DNA from: Acidobacteriota bacterium
GTDB taxonomy: Bacteria > Acidobacteriota > Thermoanaerobaculia > Gp7-AA8
Length of the DNA: 25,250 nucleotides
Reading direction: 5' to 3'
Assembly (NCBI GenBank): GCA_003222375.1
Contig: QHVX01000069.1
Coordinates: 10,801-36,050, forward strand
Position 1 is the first letter of the stretch; the number at the start of each line of letters is the position of its first letter. The notes under the pieces are model-generated. The model worked only from the letters and a program-made list of their open reading frames with translations, had not been told where the DNA came from and made no database searches. Made by a program: the position numbers and the translations under genes. Below are positions 7,327-15,151 of this stretch, one piece after another.

Positions 7327-9667
7327 GTAAGTTGGATCTCCGCGCGCTCGAAGCGATCGGGCAATTTGATCGGCGCTTTTCCGCGCACGTTGAAGATGAT
7401 CGATCGCGCGGGCGGGCGATAGCTCCCCTCCGGCGCGCTGATCTCGATCGTGTTTCCGCGCAGCGAAAACTTGCGCCGCATGGAAGGTCCGAAGCCGTTG
7501 CCGGCATCCTCGTAGAGCCAGCGTTCAGAGCCTGAAGATGGAAAAACTTCGACGATCAGTGGCTGGCCCGGCATCTCGCCGGTGTGTTGGACAACCGGTT
7601 GTGTGAACACGAACGCGCCGCCGCGCACGAAGATGGGAATCGACGCGAGCGTGACGGGAATCGTGATCGTTTTCGGCCCGGTGTAATGCTGGCCTGTCCA
7701 GTAGTCATACCAGTCGCCCGCGGGCAGATAAACACCCCGCGATGTCGCTGCTTCGCGAAGGACCGGCGCGATCAGCAAATCCGATCCGAACAGAAACTCA
7801 TCGGCGTTTCCGTATGTCGACTCGTCCTGCGGATACTCGAGCATCAACGGGCGCATGGCGGGAATTCCGGTGTCGGCCGACTCACGCATGACCGAGTAGA
7901 TGTAGGGCAGCAATTGATAGCGCAGCTCGATCGCTTTGCGATTGAGTGCCTCGTGCTCCGCGCCGTAAGACCACGGTTCCTGATCGGGCGTTCCGAACGC
8001 GGTATGCGCCCGCATGAACGGATAGAAGACGCCTAACTGAATCCAGCGTGTGAAGAGCTCGGGCGTTGGCGCTTCGGCGAAGCCGCCGATGTCGACGCCC
8101 ACGAATGGAAATCCCGACAGGCCCATTCCGAGGAGCGTCGGAACGCTCTGGCGCAAGGCCGCCCAGTCGCTGACGTTGTCGCCCGGCCACAGCGCGGAGT
8201 AACGCTGGCCGCCGGCGAAAGAAGCGCGCGAAAGGATGAATGGTCGTTCGTTAGGCCGAAGTCGGAGCAAGCCCTCATAGGTCGAGCGGGTCATCAACAT
8301 TCCGTAGACGTTGTGGATCTCGCGATGATCGGTGGGCGATCCTTCATTGTCGTGACGCACATCGAGCGGCATCGTGCCGGTCGGCGTCTCGAAAACCGCC
8401 GGCTCGCTCATGTCGTTCCAGATCCCGGCAACGCCCATGTTCAACAGGTCGGCGTAAAGCCCCCCCACCACGCGCGCGCCGCAGGTTTTGAAAAATCGGG
8501 GAAGACGCTGTTGCCGTGGCCGGAGTGTGACCAGTCGGGCGTCAGGCCGTCCTCGGCACGCGACGGCCAGACCGGTGCTTCGTAAATCGAACCGTCGGGA
8601 TTCTTGACGAAGTGATCGCCGGCAAGGCCGGTGTCGTACGGCAGGTAACCTGTTTCTTTTTTCGGGTGCGGATCGATGATCGTGACCAGGCGAAATCCAT
8701 CTTTGCGCAGATCGCCGATCATGCGCGCCGGGTCGGGAAAGCGTTTGCGATCCCACGTGAACGGCTTATAGGCATCGAGGTAGTGAATATCGAGCCAGAT
8801 CACGTCGGCGGGGATGTGACGCTCGCGGAAGTTGCGCGCGATGTCGCGGACTCTGCTTTCCGGAAAATAGCTGTAGCGACACTGGTTGTATCCGAGGGAC
8901 CAAATCGGCGGGAGCGGCATGCGACCGGTGAGCGCTGTGTAGCGCTCGATCACTTTTCGCGGCTCCGGTCCGTAGATGAAGTAGTAATCGAGCGGTCCCC
9001 CATCCGCACCGAACGACAACAGACCTTGCGTCTGATGCCCGACATCAAAATTGCTACGATAAGTGTTATCAAAAAATATACCGAATCCGACGCCCTTGCG
9101 CATGACGATGTAGAAGGGCACGGAAACGTAAATCGGATCGGTGCTGGAGTCGTAGCCGAAGGTGTCGCTGTTCCACATCGTCAGGCTATAGCCGCCTAAC
9201 TTCCAGCCGCGCTTGTCGAGTGGACCGTTCTTCTCGCCGAGGCCGTAGATGTGCTCGTCGTCGCGAAGGCGCTTCCACACGCGGCTCGCGTTGCCGTCGA
9301 GCGCGATCGCGCGATCTTCATCGAGCGACTCGCCTGCGCTGTTCGAGAGCGCGATGCGAAATGGCGCATGTTGAATTGTGACGCGCAGCGCGGCGGTGGC
9401 GATTGTCGACCGCACATCGCCGATCGTAAGAGTCGCGCCGGGATCGCCGAAGTTGCGATTGACGACTGCGTACGAGTGATCGCGGCCTTCGCGAATCCGC
9501 ACGCGAATGATTTCCGGTGAAAGCGCGGTAACGACTGCAACGGCCTGCGCGTTCTCGAATCGAAGCGCATTGCCTTGCCGCGATGGCCGCGGCATGTCGC
9601 CGATCGACGTCCATTGCCCTTGCGCCGGAAGCGCAGCGAGGAGAAAGAGAAGAAGAATGCGGCGCAT
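7317..9667 (-). pseudogene. GH31 family alpha-glucosidase, interrupted by a one-base frameshift
   Basis: Seen: the N-terminal frame starts at ATG 9667 with a signal peptide (MRRILLLFLLAALPAQGQ). It carries the GH31 beta-sandwich (DEHIYGLGEKNGPLDKRG) and the barrel start (PPIWSLGYNQCRYSYF, DVIWLDIHYLD). It runs to FSKPAARAWWGG and then ends at 8441. The frame resumes as GLYADLLNMGVAGIWNDMSEP (nucleophile Asp codon 8414-8412), WPGDN (acid/base Asp codon 8180-8178) and the C-terminal beta domains, stopping at 7317. The shift falls in a run of seven C (8460-8466); eight would restore one reading frame of about 784 codons. Known: GH31 enzymes release glucose or xylose from alpha-linked sugars. Neither fragment alone has both halves of the active site. 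The gene overlaps the upstream membrane protein by one base. Sequencing error, true mutation or slippage are all possible. Confidence 0.88.
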
Positions 9668-10167
9668 CAAGCCGAGCGCAGTTCAGTGGGCGTGAAGCGA
9701 ATCGTCGAGAAGATGCCGAGCACGATGAAGATTGCCAGCACGGCCAGTTGCGCAATCACGAATGGCGGTTCCGACTGTTTCGGAGCCAATGCGTGCAACG
9801 CCGGAACCTTCTGGAATGCCTGCACGACCCCGACGAAGACGTCGAGGTAGAGCGCGATCATCGCACTGATGACGTAAATCCGCCGCCACGCGCCGCTGAT
9901 GTGGAAGCCATAGCGCGCCACAACGGCGATCGTCAGGACCACCAGCGAGATGACGCCGACAACGTGCGGCGGCTCGAAGTGATCGAATGGAAATCCGAAG
10001 CCGGTGACGCTTGTCGCGATCGTCGTCGCAAGGAAGACCGCACTCCATCCGCGAAACGGTTTCGCGGTCAGCAATCCATACACGACGATCAGTCCGGTGA
10101 AGATGCCGATCAAGCTCAACGCGACGTGGACGAGAGTGAACGTGTGAGTCGTCAGGCCCCAGATCAT
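9667..10167 (-). CDS. Four-helix inner-membrane protein of unknown function
   Basis: A 166-residue hydrophobic protein that I do not recognise. Seen: four to five likely membrane segments, at about 10-32 (TLVHVALSLIGIFTGLIVVYGLL), 42-55, 68-86 (VVGVISLVVLTIAVVARYG), 95-115 (IYVISAMIALYLDVFVGVVQ) and 135-155 (VIAQLAVLAIFIVLGIFSTI). There is no signal peptide cleavage site and no obvious cofactor motif. His8, His14 and a FDHFEPPH loop with two histidines could bind metal or haem, but that is speculation. The stop overlaps the GH31 start (TGATG), so the two genes are translationally coupled in one transcript. A GATATACT -10 element lies 21 bases upstream. The coupling to a sugar hydrolase may be incidental. 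Confidence 0.8.
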   Translation of the reverse strand: MIWGLTTHTFTLVHVALSLIGIFTGLIVVYGLLTAKPFRGWSAVFLATTIATSVTGFGFPFDHFEPPHVVGVISLVVLTIAVVARYGFHISGAWRRIYVISAMIALYLDVFVGVVQAFQKVPALHALAPKQSEPPFVIAQLAVLAIFIVLGIFSTIRFTPTELRSA

Positions 10168-10188
10168 GATGATGAACCTCGGCGCGGC

Positions 10189-10196
10189 AGTATATC
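10189..10196 (-). promoter_or_regulatory. -10 element (GATATACT) for the membrane protein-GH31 operon
   Basis: The octamer GATATACT on the minus strand ends 21 bases before ATG 10167, leaving a short leader with GAGG nine bases from the start. It matches the octamers at 3254 and 24005. No convincing -35 is seen. Confidence 0.45.
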
Positions 10197-10213
10197 GCTC
10201 GCCCTCGATTACG

Positions 10214-10219
10214 TATTAT
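10214..10219 (+). promoter_or_regulatory. -10 element for the DinB-family gene
   Basis: TATTAT lies 20 bases before GTG 10240 in the 72-base divergent intergenic region. The short leader carries GAGGAG and GGGAG purine runs as possible ribosome binding sites. No clear -35 is seen. Confidence 0.35.
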
Positions 10220-10239
10220 TGGTCGAGGAGCAGGGAGCC

Positions 10240-10800
10240 GTGACCACGCGTCAAGACAAGGTTCACACTCGACTCGGCCGCGCCGCAGTTCAGATCTTTG
10301 CCGCCAATGATCGAATGAACGAGATTCTCATCGAAAATCTTGACCCTACCGCCTGGAGAGCCAAACCGCCCGGCAAGGTCCGCACGATTGCGGCAATCTT
10401 CACGCACATGCACAACGTTCGCTCCAAGTGGGTCAGGCTTACAGCGCCGCACTTGAAGGTTCCGCGACAGCTCAACCGCGCGCACTGCACGCCGCGGCAG
10501 GCGCGTGCGGGACTGGCCGAGAGCGGCGCTCGCTGCGCGGAGATGCTCGCTGAAGCGCTCGGCGATCGTGGGAGCCGCGTCGAGAAGTTTTGCAGAGACG
10601 GCTGGGCTCAGCCCTGGCCGGTTGGCGTGGAAATGCTCTGCTACATGCTTTCTCACGAAGCCCACCATCGCGGGCAAGTGTGTATGCTCGCGCATCAGCT
10701 CGGATTCCCGTTGCCGAATGCGGTGACAGCCGGGATTTGGAACTGGGAAAAGCTCTGGAAAGAGTGCGGGTCGCCTGGCGGCCCGGGCCTGACAGGGTAG
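10240..10800 (+). CDS. DinB family protein (putative metal-dependent enzyme)
   Basis: A 186-residue four-helix-bundle protein. Seen: the DinB metal triad pattern, with His56 (in FTHMHNVRSKW) and His139 and His143 (in LSHEAHHRGQV). A conserved-looking tail GIWNWEKLWKE follows. The first helix begins about residue 12. Known: DinB/YfiT-like proteins bind a divalent metal with three histidines; some are thiol transferases, most are unassigned. They are not the DinB DNA polymerase. The start is GTG 10240, supported by GGGAG just upstream and by TATTAT at 10214; upstream of it the reading frame overlaps the divergent gene. No SOS box was seen. The PAS-LuxR gene follows after 30 bases on the same strand, so co-transcription is possible. 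The substrate is unknown. Confidence 0.82.
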   Translation: MTTRQDKVHTRLGRAAVQIFAANDRMNEILIENLDPTAWRAKPPGKVRTIAAIFTHMHNVRSKWVRLTAPHLKVPRQLNRAHCTPRQARAGLAESGARCAEMLAEALGDRGSRVEKFCRDGWAQPWPVGVEMLCYMLSHEAHHRGQVCMLAHQLGFPLPNAVTAGIWNWEKLWKECGSPGGPGLTG

Positions 10801-10830
10801 CAATTCGCCCTTCTCCGTCACTACTGAGTG

Positions 10831-11403
10831 ATGCCGCGTCACCAGCCCGAAGCCCCGATCCGTAATTTTACGTACGGGGTGAGTGACATTTCCCTCGCCC
10901 AACTGGTCGATGACGTCCAACAGGCCGTCATTGCCGCTGACCTCGAAGGGAACATCACGCACTGGAATGCCTATGCCGAGGAGCTTTATGGATGGGGAAG
11001 GCATGAGGTGCTTGGACGCCGGGTGACGATGCTGGCGGCATGGATGGAGACCGGCGCAACCAGGGCGGGTACGTTCACAAACAAATGCCGCGACGGCAAT
11101 GAGATTCAAGTCTTCGCGATCGTCGCGCCGATCATGCGTAAGGGAAAGCTCGTTGGTACCTTCGGCGTCTCCGTCCCAGTCGCCGTAGAACCGCGAATCG
11201 CAACGCTCAGCGCGCGCGAACTCGAGGTTCTGCGGCTAACAGCCGCCGCCAAGAAAAACAATGAAGTCGCGAAGGCCCTCGGTCTGAGTCGAAGAACGAT
11301 CGAGTCACACCTCGGGAGTATCTACTCCAAGCTCAAGATCAGCTCTCGCGGCGAGCTGATTCTCTTCGCCGCCCGCAACGGAATCCTTCCCCATGAACCG
11401 TAA
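10831..11403 (+). CDS. PAS domain-containing LuxR-family transcriptional regulator
   Basis: A 190-residue regulator (191 if GTG 10828 is used). Seen: a PAS fold at about residues 17-120 (VQQAVIAADLEGNITHWNAYAEELYGW, then GRRVTML and a terminal strand around KLVGTFGVSVPV). A LuxR-type helix-turn-helix follows at about 126-185 (LSARELEVLRLTAAAKKNNEVAKALGLSRRTIESHLGSIYSKL). There is no receiver domain and no membrane segment, so the protein is cytoplasmic and probably senses a small ligand, redox state or partner through PAS. No ribosome binding site is visible. It follows the DinB gene by 30 bases and may be read from the same transcript. Target genes cannot be told from the sequence; the 11465-12102 pair downstream is one candidate. 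Confidence 0.88.
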   Translation: MPRHQPEAPIRNFTYGVSDISLAQLVDDVQQAVIAADLEGNITHWNAYAEELYGWGRHEVLGRRVTMLAAWMETGATRAGTFTNKCRDGNEIQVFAIVAPIMRKGKLVGTFGVSVPVAVEPRIATLSARELEVLRLTAAAKKNNEVAKALGLSRRTIESHLGSIYSKLKISSRGELILFAARNGILPHEP

Positions 11404-11464
11404 ATCTACCGACTTCAGCGGCATTTCGATTGCACAAAAAACGGGCACTCAAGGAGGCTGACCC

Positions 11465-11929
11465 ATGGAGCTGGATGAACGCCGGATTACTCTCATCACG
11501 TACGACAAGCAGCGTGAGGAGCGAAGCTGGAACTTCTCCGATCATTCGACCAACAGAATTGTCTTCATCGAGTCGTTTGCTCTTCTTCGCTCCACGGTTG
11601 CTAGTCCGCTAGTCCGCAGCGATTCCGACGTCGAGCGGATCGTCCTCGATCGCTGTTCCACCGAAAGCGAATATCTGTCGCTCCTCGCCGACCTCCCGCA
11701 TTCGTTCGCCGGTGACGTCCTGATGATTCGGATGGATTCGACCGGCTTCCTGAGCGCGACCGGACGCGGCGGCGACCGCATCCTCTACTCGCTTGGGCCG
11801 GAAGACGTGGAGTTTTATCTCGAAACGGTGCGACTCGTTCAACCAAGCGAAGCGTTGCAGCGGCATGTGTTGAAGTTCCGGCCGCGCGTTGTCGAGAACA
11901 TCGAAGGCAAGGCGGTCAAAGCACAGTAG
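11465..11929 (+). CDS. Hypothetical protein, 154 residues
   Basis: I do not recognise a family. Seen: ATG 11465 is preceded by a strong AAGGAGG (11451-11457) at seven bases, so expression is likely. The product is soluble and has no signal peptide or membrane segment. It mixes beta strands (RITLITYDK, RIVFIESFALL, DVLMIRMD) with a C-terminal helical part (EDVEFYLETVRLVQPSEALQRHVL). A central stretch, FLSATGRGGDRILYSLGPEDVEFYLE, is reminiscent of alpha/beta signalling folds but has no diagnostic residues. The gene follows the PAS-LuxR gene by 61 bases and precedes the 56-residue cysteine-motif gene by two bases, so these two are probably co-translated. Confidence 0.7.
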   Translation: MELDERRITLITYDKQREERSWNFSDHSTNRIVFIESFALLRSTVASPLVRSDSDVERIVLDRCSTESEYLSLLADLPHSFAGDVLMIRMDSTGFLSATGRGGDRILYSLGPEDVEFYLETVRLVQPSEALQRHVLKFRPRVVENIEGKAVKAQ

Positions 11930-11931
11930 CT

Positions 11932-12102
11932 GTGGCGAAGATTGCACCGTTTCACACCGACGCCAGGGAGTATCCGCCGAGGAACCGTCAGGTGTATCAC
12001 GTTCAAGACAACTGTTTCGAGGGACAGAAGATCAAAGACAAACATCGAAAGCCCGGAACGGGCGAGAAAGAGCGATGCGGATTTTGCGACGGCCTCGACT
12101 AG
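11932..12102 (+). CDS. Small cysteine-motif protein, 56 residues
   Basis: A short gene starting at GTG 11932, two bases after the previous stop. Its product reads VAKIAPFHTDAREYPPRNRQ, then VYHVQDNCFEGQKIKDKHRK and PGTGEKERCGFCDGLD. Seen: one Cys after VYHVQDN and a C-terminal CGFC pair, suggesting a single small zinc site or a redox pair, plus many charged residues. From memory, similar tiny proteins with a VYH...NC.EG...PGTG...C..C pattern occur in several bacterial phyla without assigned function; I could not check this. Codon use fits the neighbours. Its TAG stop shares the CTAG tetranucleotide with the stop of the convergent DUF1028 gene. A metal-binding role is inference only. Confidence 0.65.
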   Translation: MAKIAPFHTDAREYPPRNRQVYHVQDNCFEGQKIKDKHRKPGTGEKERCGFCDGLD

Positions 12103-13109
12103 CGCGCATTGATGATGCGCTCGATCAATTTCGTGTCGTCGGGCAGCAGCCCTGATTTCGGAAGACGCGGTGTCAAATCCCGCCAGCCCGGCTCCAATTT
12201 GAAGGCGCGCGTGAACAGCGGCAACGCCTCATCGGTCCGATGCATGTTCACGAGCGCCACCGCATGCCAGAAAATCATCTCGGCGTAGCGGCTCTGCGGA
12301 ACGCCGGGCGTCGCGGCGGCGATCTGCTCGGCCGCTGAATACTCACGCAGCGCACCTTCATTGTCCTTGTGCTCGACCGCCAGGTCGCCGGCGTTCATGT
12401 GGTTGTAGGCGCGCTGCAGCGCAACCAGACGGCGGAGCTCGACCAGCGGCTGAGGATGATCATCAACGCGCAGATCGAAAATCTTGTCCTGCCACGGCCG
12501 GCCGGTTGATTTAGGGCTCACGACGATGAGCGCGGCCGACTGCTTTCCTCGAATGTCGCCGCCCGCCGACTGCGCTGCGTCAAGCGCGGCGAGCAGACGA
12601 TCCGCGAGATCGCCCTGCGCTTCCGAATACGCCTTCTGCATCGCCGGCCAGATCTTGTCGTTCGCCATCAGATTCGCCTGAACGGAGAAATCGCGGCCAA
12701 CCGTGAGCGTGCCGCCGGCGGATCCACAATCGATCTTCGACGTTGCGATTGTTTTTCCAGCCAGACCACCGGCCGCAATGATGTCGCGCGCGCCGGTGAA
12801 AGTGGCGACATTGCCGTCGGCATCGACCATTGCCACCTGCCGCACCTCGCATGACGCGTCGCCGCTCAGAAGTCCGCGCAGGGCGTCAGGCGCGCTCTTG
12901 CCGGCGCGAAGGAGATCAAGACCGAGCTTGCCGTAGGACGGATCGACGAAGCTCTGTGTCGCGACGGCGCCGACCCCGGCCTCCGCCCACGGTACGATCT
13001 GGCCGACCGCGAACCAGTGCGACTGCACCGCCACGCCTAACTGACCGCTTGTCGGGTCGCGCGCGACGATCGAGAATGTATGCGCCAAAGCAAGCAGCAG
13101 ATGCATCAT
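12099..13109 (-). CDS. DUF1028 family protein with TPR-like C-terminus, secreted
   Basis: Seen: a signal peptide MMHLLLALA is followed directly by HTFSIVARDPTSGQLGVAVQSHWFAVG, the characteristic start of DUF1028. The rest of the domain is there too: AEAGVGAVATQSFVDPSYG, VDADGNVATFTG and LMANDKIWPAM. The C-terminal 120 residues form helical repeats (DLAVEHKDNEGALREYSAAEQIA, YAEMIFWHAVALVNMHRTDEALPLFTRAFKLEPGW) like TPR units. Known: DUF1028 resembles the Ntn-hydrolase fold, and its activity is not firmly established. ATG 13109 (336 residues) is preferred over TTG 13145 because TATTCT lies seven bases upstream and the signal peptide fits. The gene converges with the small cysteine-motif gene and diverges from the radical SAM gene. 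The TPR tail suggests a protein partner in the periplasm. Confidence 0.88.
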   Translation of the reverse strand: MMHLLLALAHTFSIVARDPTSGQLGVAVQSHWFAVGQIVPWAEAGVGAVATQSFVDPSYGKLGLDLLRAGKSAPDALRGLLSGDASCEVRQVAMVDADGNVATFTGARDIIAAGGLAGKTIATSKIDCGSAGGTLTVGRDFSVQANLMANDKIWPAMQKAYSEAQGDLADRLLAALDAAQSAGGDIRGKQSAALIVVSPKSTGRPWQDKIFDLRVDDHPQPLVELRRLVALQRAYNHMNAGDLAVEHKDNEGALREYSAAEQIAAATPGVPQSRYAEMIFWHAVALVNMHRTDEALPLFTRAFKLEPGWRDLTPRLPKSGLLPDDTKLIERIINAR

Positions 13110-13116
13110 CGGCAAG

Positions 13117-13122
13117 AGAATA
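13117..13122 (-). promoter_or_regulatory. -10 element for DUF1028, probably leaderless
   Basis: TATTCT on the minus strand ends seven bases before ATG 13109, so transcription should start at or beside the start codon. No Shine-Dalgarno sequence is present. GTGCAA at 13145-13140 is a weak -35 with a 17-base spacer. The hexamer overlaps the start codon of the divergent radical SAM gene. Confidence 0.45.
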
Positions 13123-14084
13123 TGCGAGACGATTACATCTTGCACGACTTCGAGCCGGCATACCTCGCGACCTGGCGCGCCGGCAGACTCGAATCAAAAG
13201 TCGAAGCGGCGCTGCACGAGCTCGCCGACTGCCGGATCTGCCCGCGCAATTGCGGAGTCAATCGCCTGGCGAATGAGATGCGCACCTGCCACACCGGCCG
13301 ATTTGCGATCGTCTCGAGCGCCTTCCCGCATTTCGGCGAAGAAGACTGCCTTCGCGGATGGAAAGGATCGGGAACAATCTTCTTCGGTCTCTGCAACCTT
13401 CGCTGCTCGTTCTGTCAGAACTGGGACATCTCGCAGCGGAAGATGGGACAGGAGATGCGTGGCGAACAGATCGCCGATCGGATGCTCGACCTTCAGGCTC
13501 GCGGATGCCACAACATCAATTTCGTCACGCCCGAGCATGTCGCGCCGCAAGTCGTCGAAGCGATCGCCGCGGCCGTGCCGCGCGGACTGCGCGTGCCGAT
13601 CGTCTACAACACGAGCGCGTACGACTCGCTGGCATCGCTGCGGCTGATGGACGGCCTGGTCGATATCTACATGCCCGATTTCAAATTCTGGACGTCGGAA
13701 GTCTCGCTGCGTCTCGCGCTCGCGAAGGACTATGCCGAACGCGCGCGCATCGCGATCGCGGAGATGCACCGTCAGGTCGGGCCGCTGCGATTCGGACCGG
13801 ATGGCCTCGCGCGACGCGGCGTCCTCATTCGCCATCTCGTCATGCCGGGCCAATTGGAAGAAGCGAAAGCGATCTTCAACTGGATCGCGAGCGAGCTGTC
13901 ATCCGACACCTACGTCAACATCATGAGTCAGTACCGGCCGGAACATCAGGTCGGAGAGATCGGACGCGATGGCAAACCGAAGTTTGAAGAGATCAACCGG
14001 CCAGTGCGAGGTTCGGAGGTCGACGCGGCATTCGCATCAGCGCGCGAAGCGGGACTGTGGCGATTTGACGTGAGAATCGCTTAG
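13122..14084 (+). CDS. Radical SAM protein, PflX-like (COG1313 type)
   Basis: A 320-residue cytoplasmic iron-sulfur enzyme. Seen: the radical SAM cluster motif CNLRCSFCQNW (Cys91, Cys95, Cys98). Upstream is an extra cysteine group, ADCRICPRNCGVNR...RTCHTG, typical of the PflX branch. Downstream are INFVTPEHVAPQVVEAI, VYNTSAYDS and VDIYMPDFKFW, and a C-terminal YRPEHQVGE. Known: these proteins resemble pyruvate formate-lyase activases and split S-adenosylmethionine to generate a radical; the PflX substrate is undefined. ATG 13122 is preferred to ATG 13080, because the latter would overlap the divergent DUF1028 start and add 14 residues unlike the family. No pyruvate formate-lyase gene is nearby, so a glycyl-radical partner is not indicated here. 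A hairpin lies 65 bases past the stop. Confidence 0.9.
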   Translation: MRDDYILHDFEPAYLATWRAGRLESKVEAALHELADCRICPRNCGVNRLANEMRTCHTGRFAIVSSAFPHFGEEDCLRGWKGSGTIFFGLCNLRCSFCQNWDISQRKMGQEMRGEQIADRMLDLQARGCHNINFVTPEHVAPQVVEAIAAAVPRGLRVPIVYNTSAYDSLASLRLMDGLVDIYMPDFKFWTSEVSLRLALAKDYAERARIAIAEMHRQVGPLRFGPDGLARRGVLIRHLVMPGQLEEAKAIFNWIASELSSDTYVNIMSQYRPEHQVGEIGRDGKPKFEEINRPVRGSEVDAAFASAREAGLWRFDVRIA

Positions 14085-14148
14085 AGCATGTCGTCTTTCG
14101 GCGGTACACGAGTTGCGCGAAGCCGCCTGGTCGCTGATCACACGCGTT

Positions 14149-14174
14149 CGGCCGCGCACTTGCGTGCGCGGCCG
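14149..14174 (+). terminator. GC-rich hairpin downstream of the radical SAM gene
   Basis: CGGCCGCGCAC pairs perfectly with GTGCGCGGCCG around a TTGC loop. There is no T run after it, so it is not a textbook intrinsic terminator. It may pause polymerase or protect the 3' end of the radical SAM transcript. Confidence 0.4.
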
Positions 14175-14389
14175 TCGCGATGAGGATTGCTGCAACGTGA
14201 AGCATCAGCGAGACACGAGCGGTGTCGCCGCCGTCCACACGCCCACCGGGACCGATACCCAGATTTATCAAGATTGTGGTAGCACCACCACCGTCCCGCG
14301 CCGGACGATGCTACATCCGCGCCCGACGATTAAGTTTCAGATGTAACGGAACTTAGCGTTCGGCGCGTCACGCCGACGCCGACTTGCCG

Positions 14390-14395
14390 TATAGT
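14390..14395 (+). promoter_or_regulatory. -10 element for the PilZ gene, probably leaderless
   Basis: TATAGT ends eight bases before ATG 14404. No Shine-Dalgarno is present in the gap (CCCGGACC). The expected start of transcription falls at or just before the start codon. No good -35 is seen. Confidence 0.45.
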
Positions 14396-14403
14396 CCCGG
14401 ACC

Positions 14404-15150
14404 ATGTTGATGCAGTCGAATCAGAATCGGCCCGAGCGTCGGAAGAGGCAGCGCATCGCGCTGGCGCGAGGCATCTTCGCTCGATTCGGAACGGCCGACG
14501 TCATCATGATCGACATCAGCGAAGCCGGCGCGCGCATCGAGCACTTCACGCAGCTCTCCAGCGGACGGAACGCCCGCTTTCGCTTCGAATGGCAGGAAAA
14601 GAAGATCGAGTTTGCGGCGGCGGTCGTAACGTGCAAGGTGCATCGCTTCGCGCACGAAGAAGAAGGCGCGACCGTTTTTCAATCCGGACTTTTCTTCACC
14701 GACTATGTCGAAGACGCGGCTTCGCACATCCATGAGATGGTCACGAAGCTGATGGCGCGCTCGCTCGCCGAACAGGTCGCCAATGCGCGCGGCATCGGTC
14801 CGGTCATTGAGCGCAACATGCCGGTCTTCCGCGGCGGCGTCGTGGTAGGGAGCGGTATCGCGTCTTCTCCGTCAAATCAAGAGCGCCGAATACCGAAGTC
14901 GGAAGTCGTCGTCGAGCGCGGTTACCTTCGCTGCTCGCTCAGCGGTAATTCCTGGAGCAAGAAGTGGAGCCGAAGTCCTGCACAACCTTCCGACGGCTTC
15001 ACTCTTCCTGCGACGGAGCCGGTGGATCACGTCGATCAGCTCTGCGAGACATATCTGAAGGCCGACGGCGATGGCCGCAGACTCATTCAACTCCTCGCTC
15101 GCCTGAGCGTCGAGAAGATGCAGGAGACGCCCGAGCCGAAAGCGACCTAA
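14404..15150 (+). CDS. PilZ domain protein (putative cyclic-di-GMP receptor)
   Basis: A 248-residue cytoplasmic protein. Seen: an N-terminal PilZ domain (about 9-115) with the arginine-rich ligand loop RPERRKRQR, and DISEAG (37-42) matching the (D/N)xSxxG signature. Barrel strands follow (NARFRFEWQEKKIEFAAAVVTCKV and ATVFQSGLFFTDY). Both halves of the cyclic-di-GMP binding motif are present, so binding is likely. The C-terminal half (about 130-248) shows no domain I recognise; it holds basic and Ser-rich stretches and a terminal helix (RRLIQLLARLSVEKMQE). The stop is one base before the TTG start of the cardiolipin synthase gene, implying coupled translation. A GGDEF-EAL enzyme is encoded 3.3 kb downstream. 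ATG 14410 is an alternative start. Confidence 0.85.
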   Translation: MLMQSNQNRPERRKRQRIALARGIFARFGTADVIMIDISEAGARIEHFTQLSSGRNARFRFEWQEKKIEFAAAVVTCKVHRFAHEEEGATVFQSGLFFTDYVEDAASHIHEMVTKLMARSLAEQVANARGIGPVIERNMPVFRGGVVVGSGIASSPSNQERRIPKSEVVVERGYLRCSLSGNSWSKKWSRSPAQPSDGFTLPATEPVDHVDQLCETYLKADGDGRRLIQLLARLSVEKMQETPEPKAT

Positions 15151-15151
15151 T

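Larger units (their letters stand above)
14085..14403. other. 319-base intergenic region without a convincing gene
   Basis: The region holds an 11-base-stem hairpin (14149-14174), a looser dyad around 14330-14355 (TAAGTT/AACTTA) and the TATAGT element of the PilZ gene. Two short open frames cover it: plus 14113-14346, and minus 14271-13993 with a signal-peptide-like MLHVAAILIATAAHASA. Neither has a ribosome binding site or recognisable family, and the minus one runs into the radical SAM coding region. A small RNA is possible but unsupported. Confidence 0.5.

Noticed and set aside
9583..10239. Long plus-strand frame continuous with the DinB gene
   Set aside because: It lies opposite the GH31 start and the membrane protein gene, its translation is low-complexity and highly charged, and the DinB domain begins only after GTG 10240.
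13993..14271. Possible small secreted protein on the minus strand with MLHVAAILIATAAHASA
   Set aside because: It has no ribosome binding site or recognisable family, overlaps the radical SAM gene and runs through the hairpin; probably chance.
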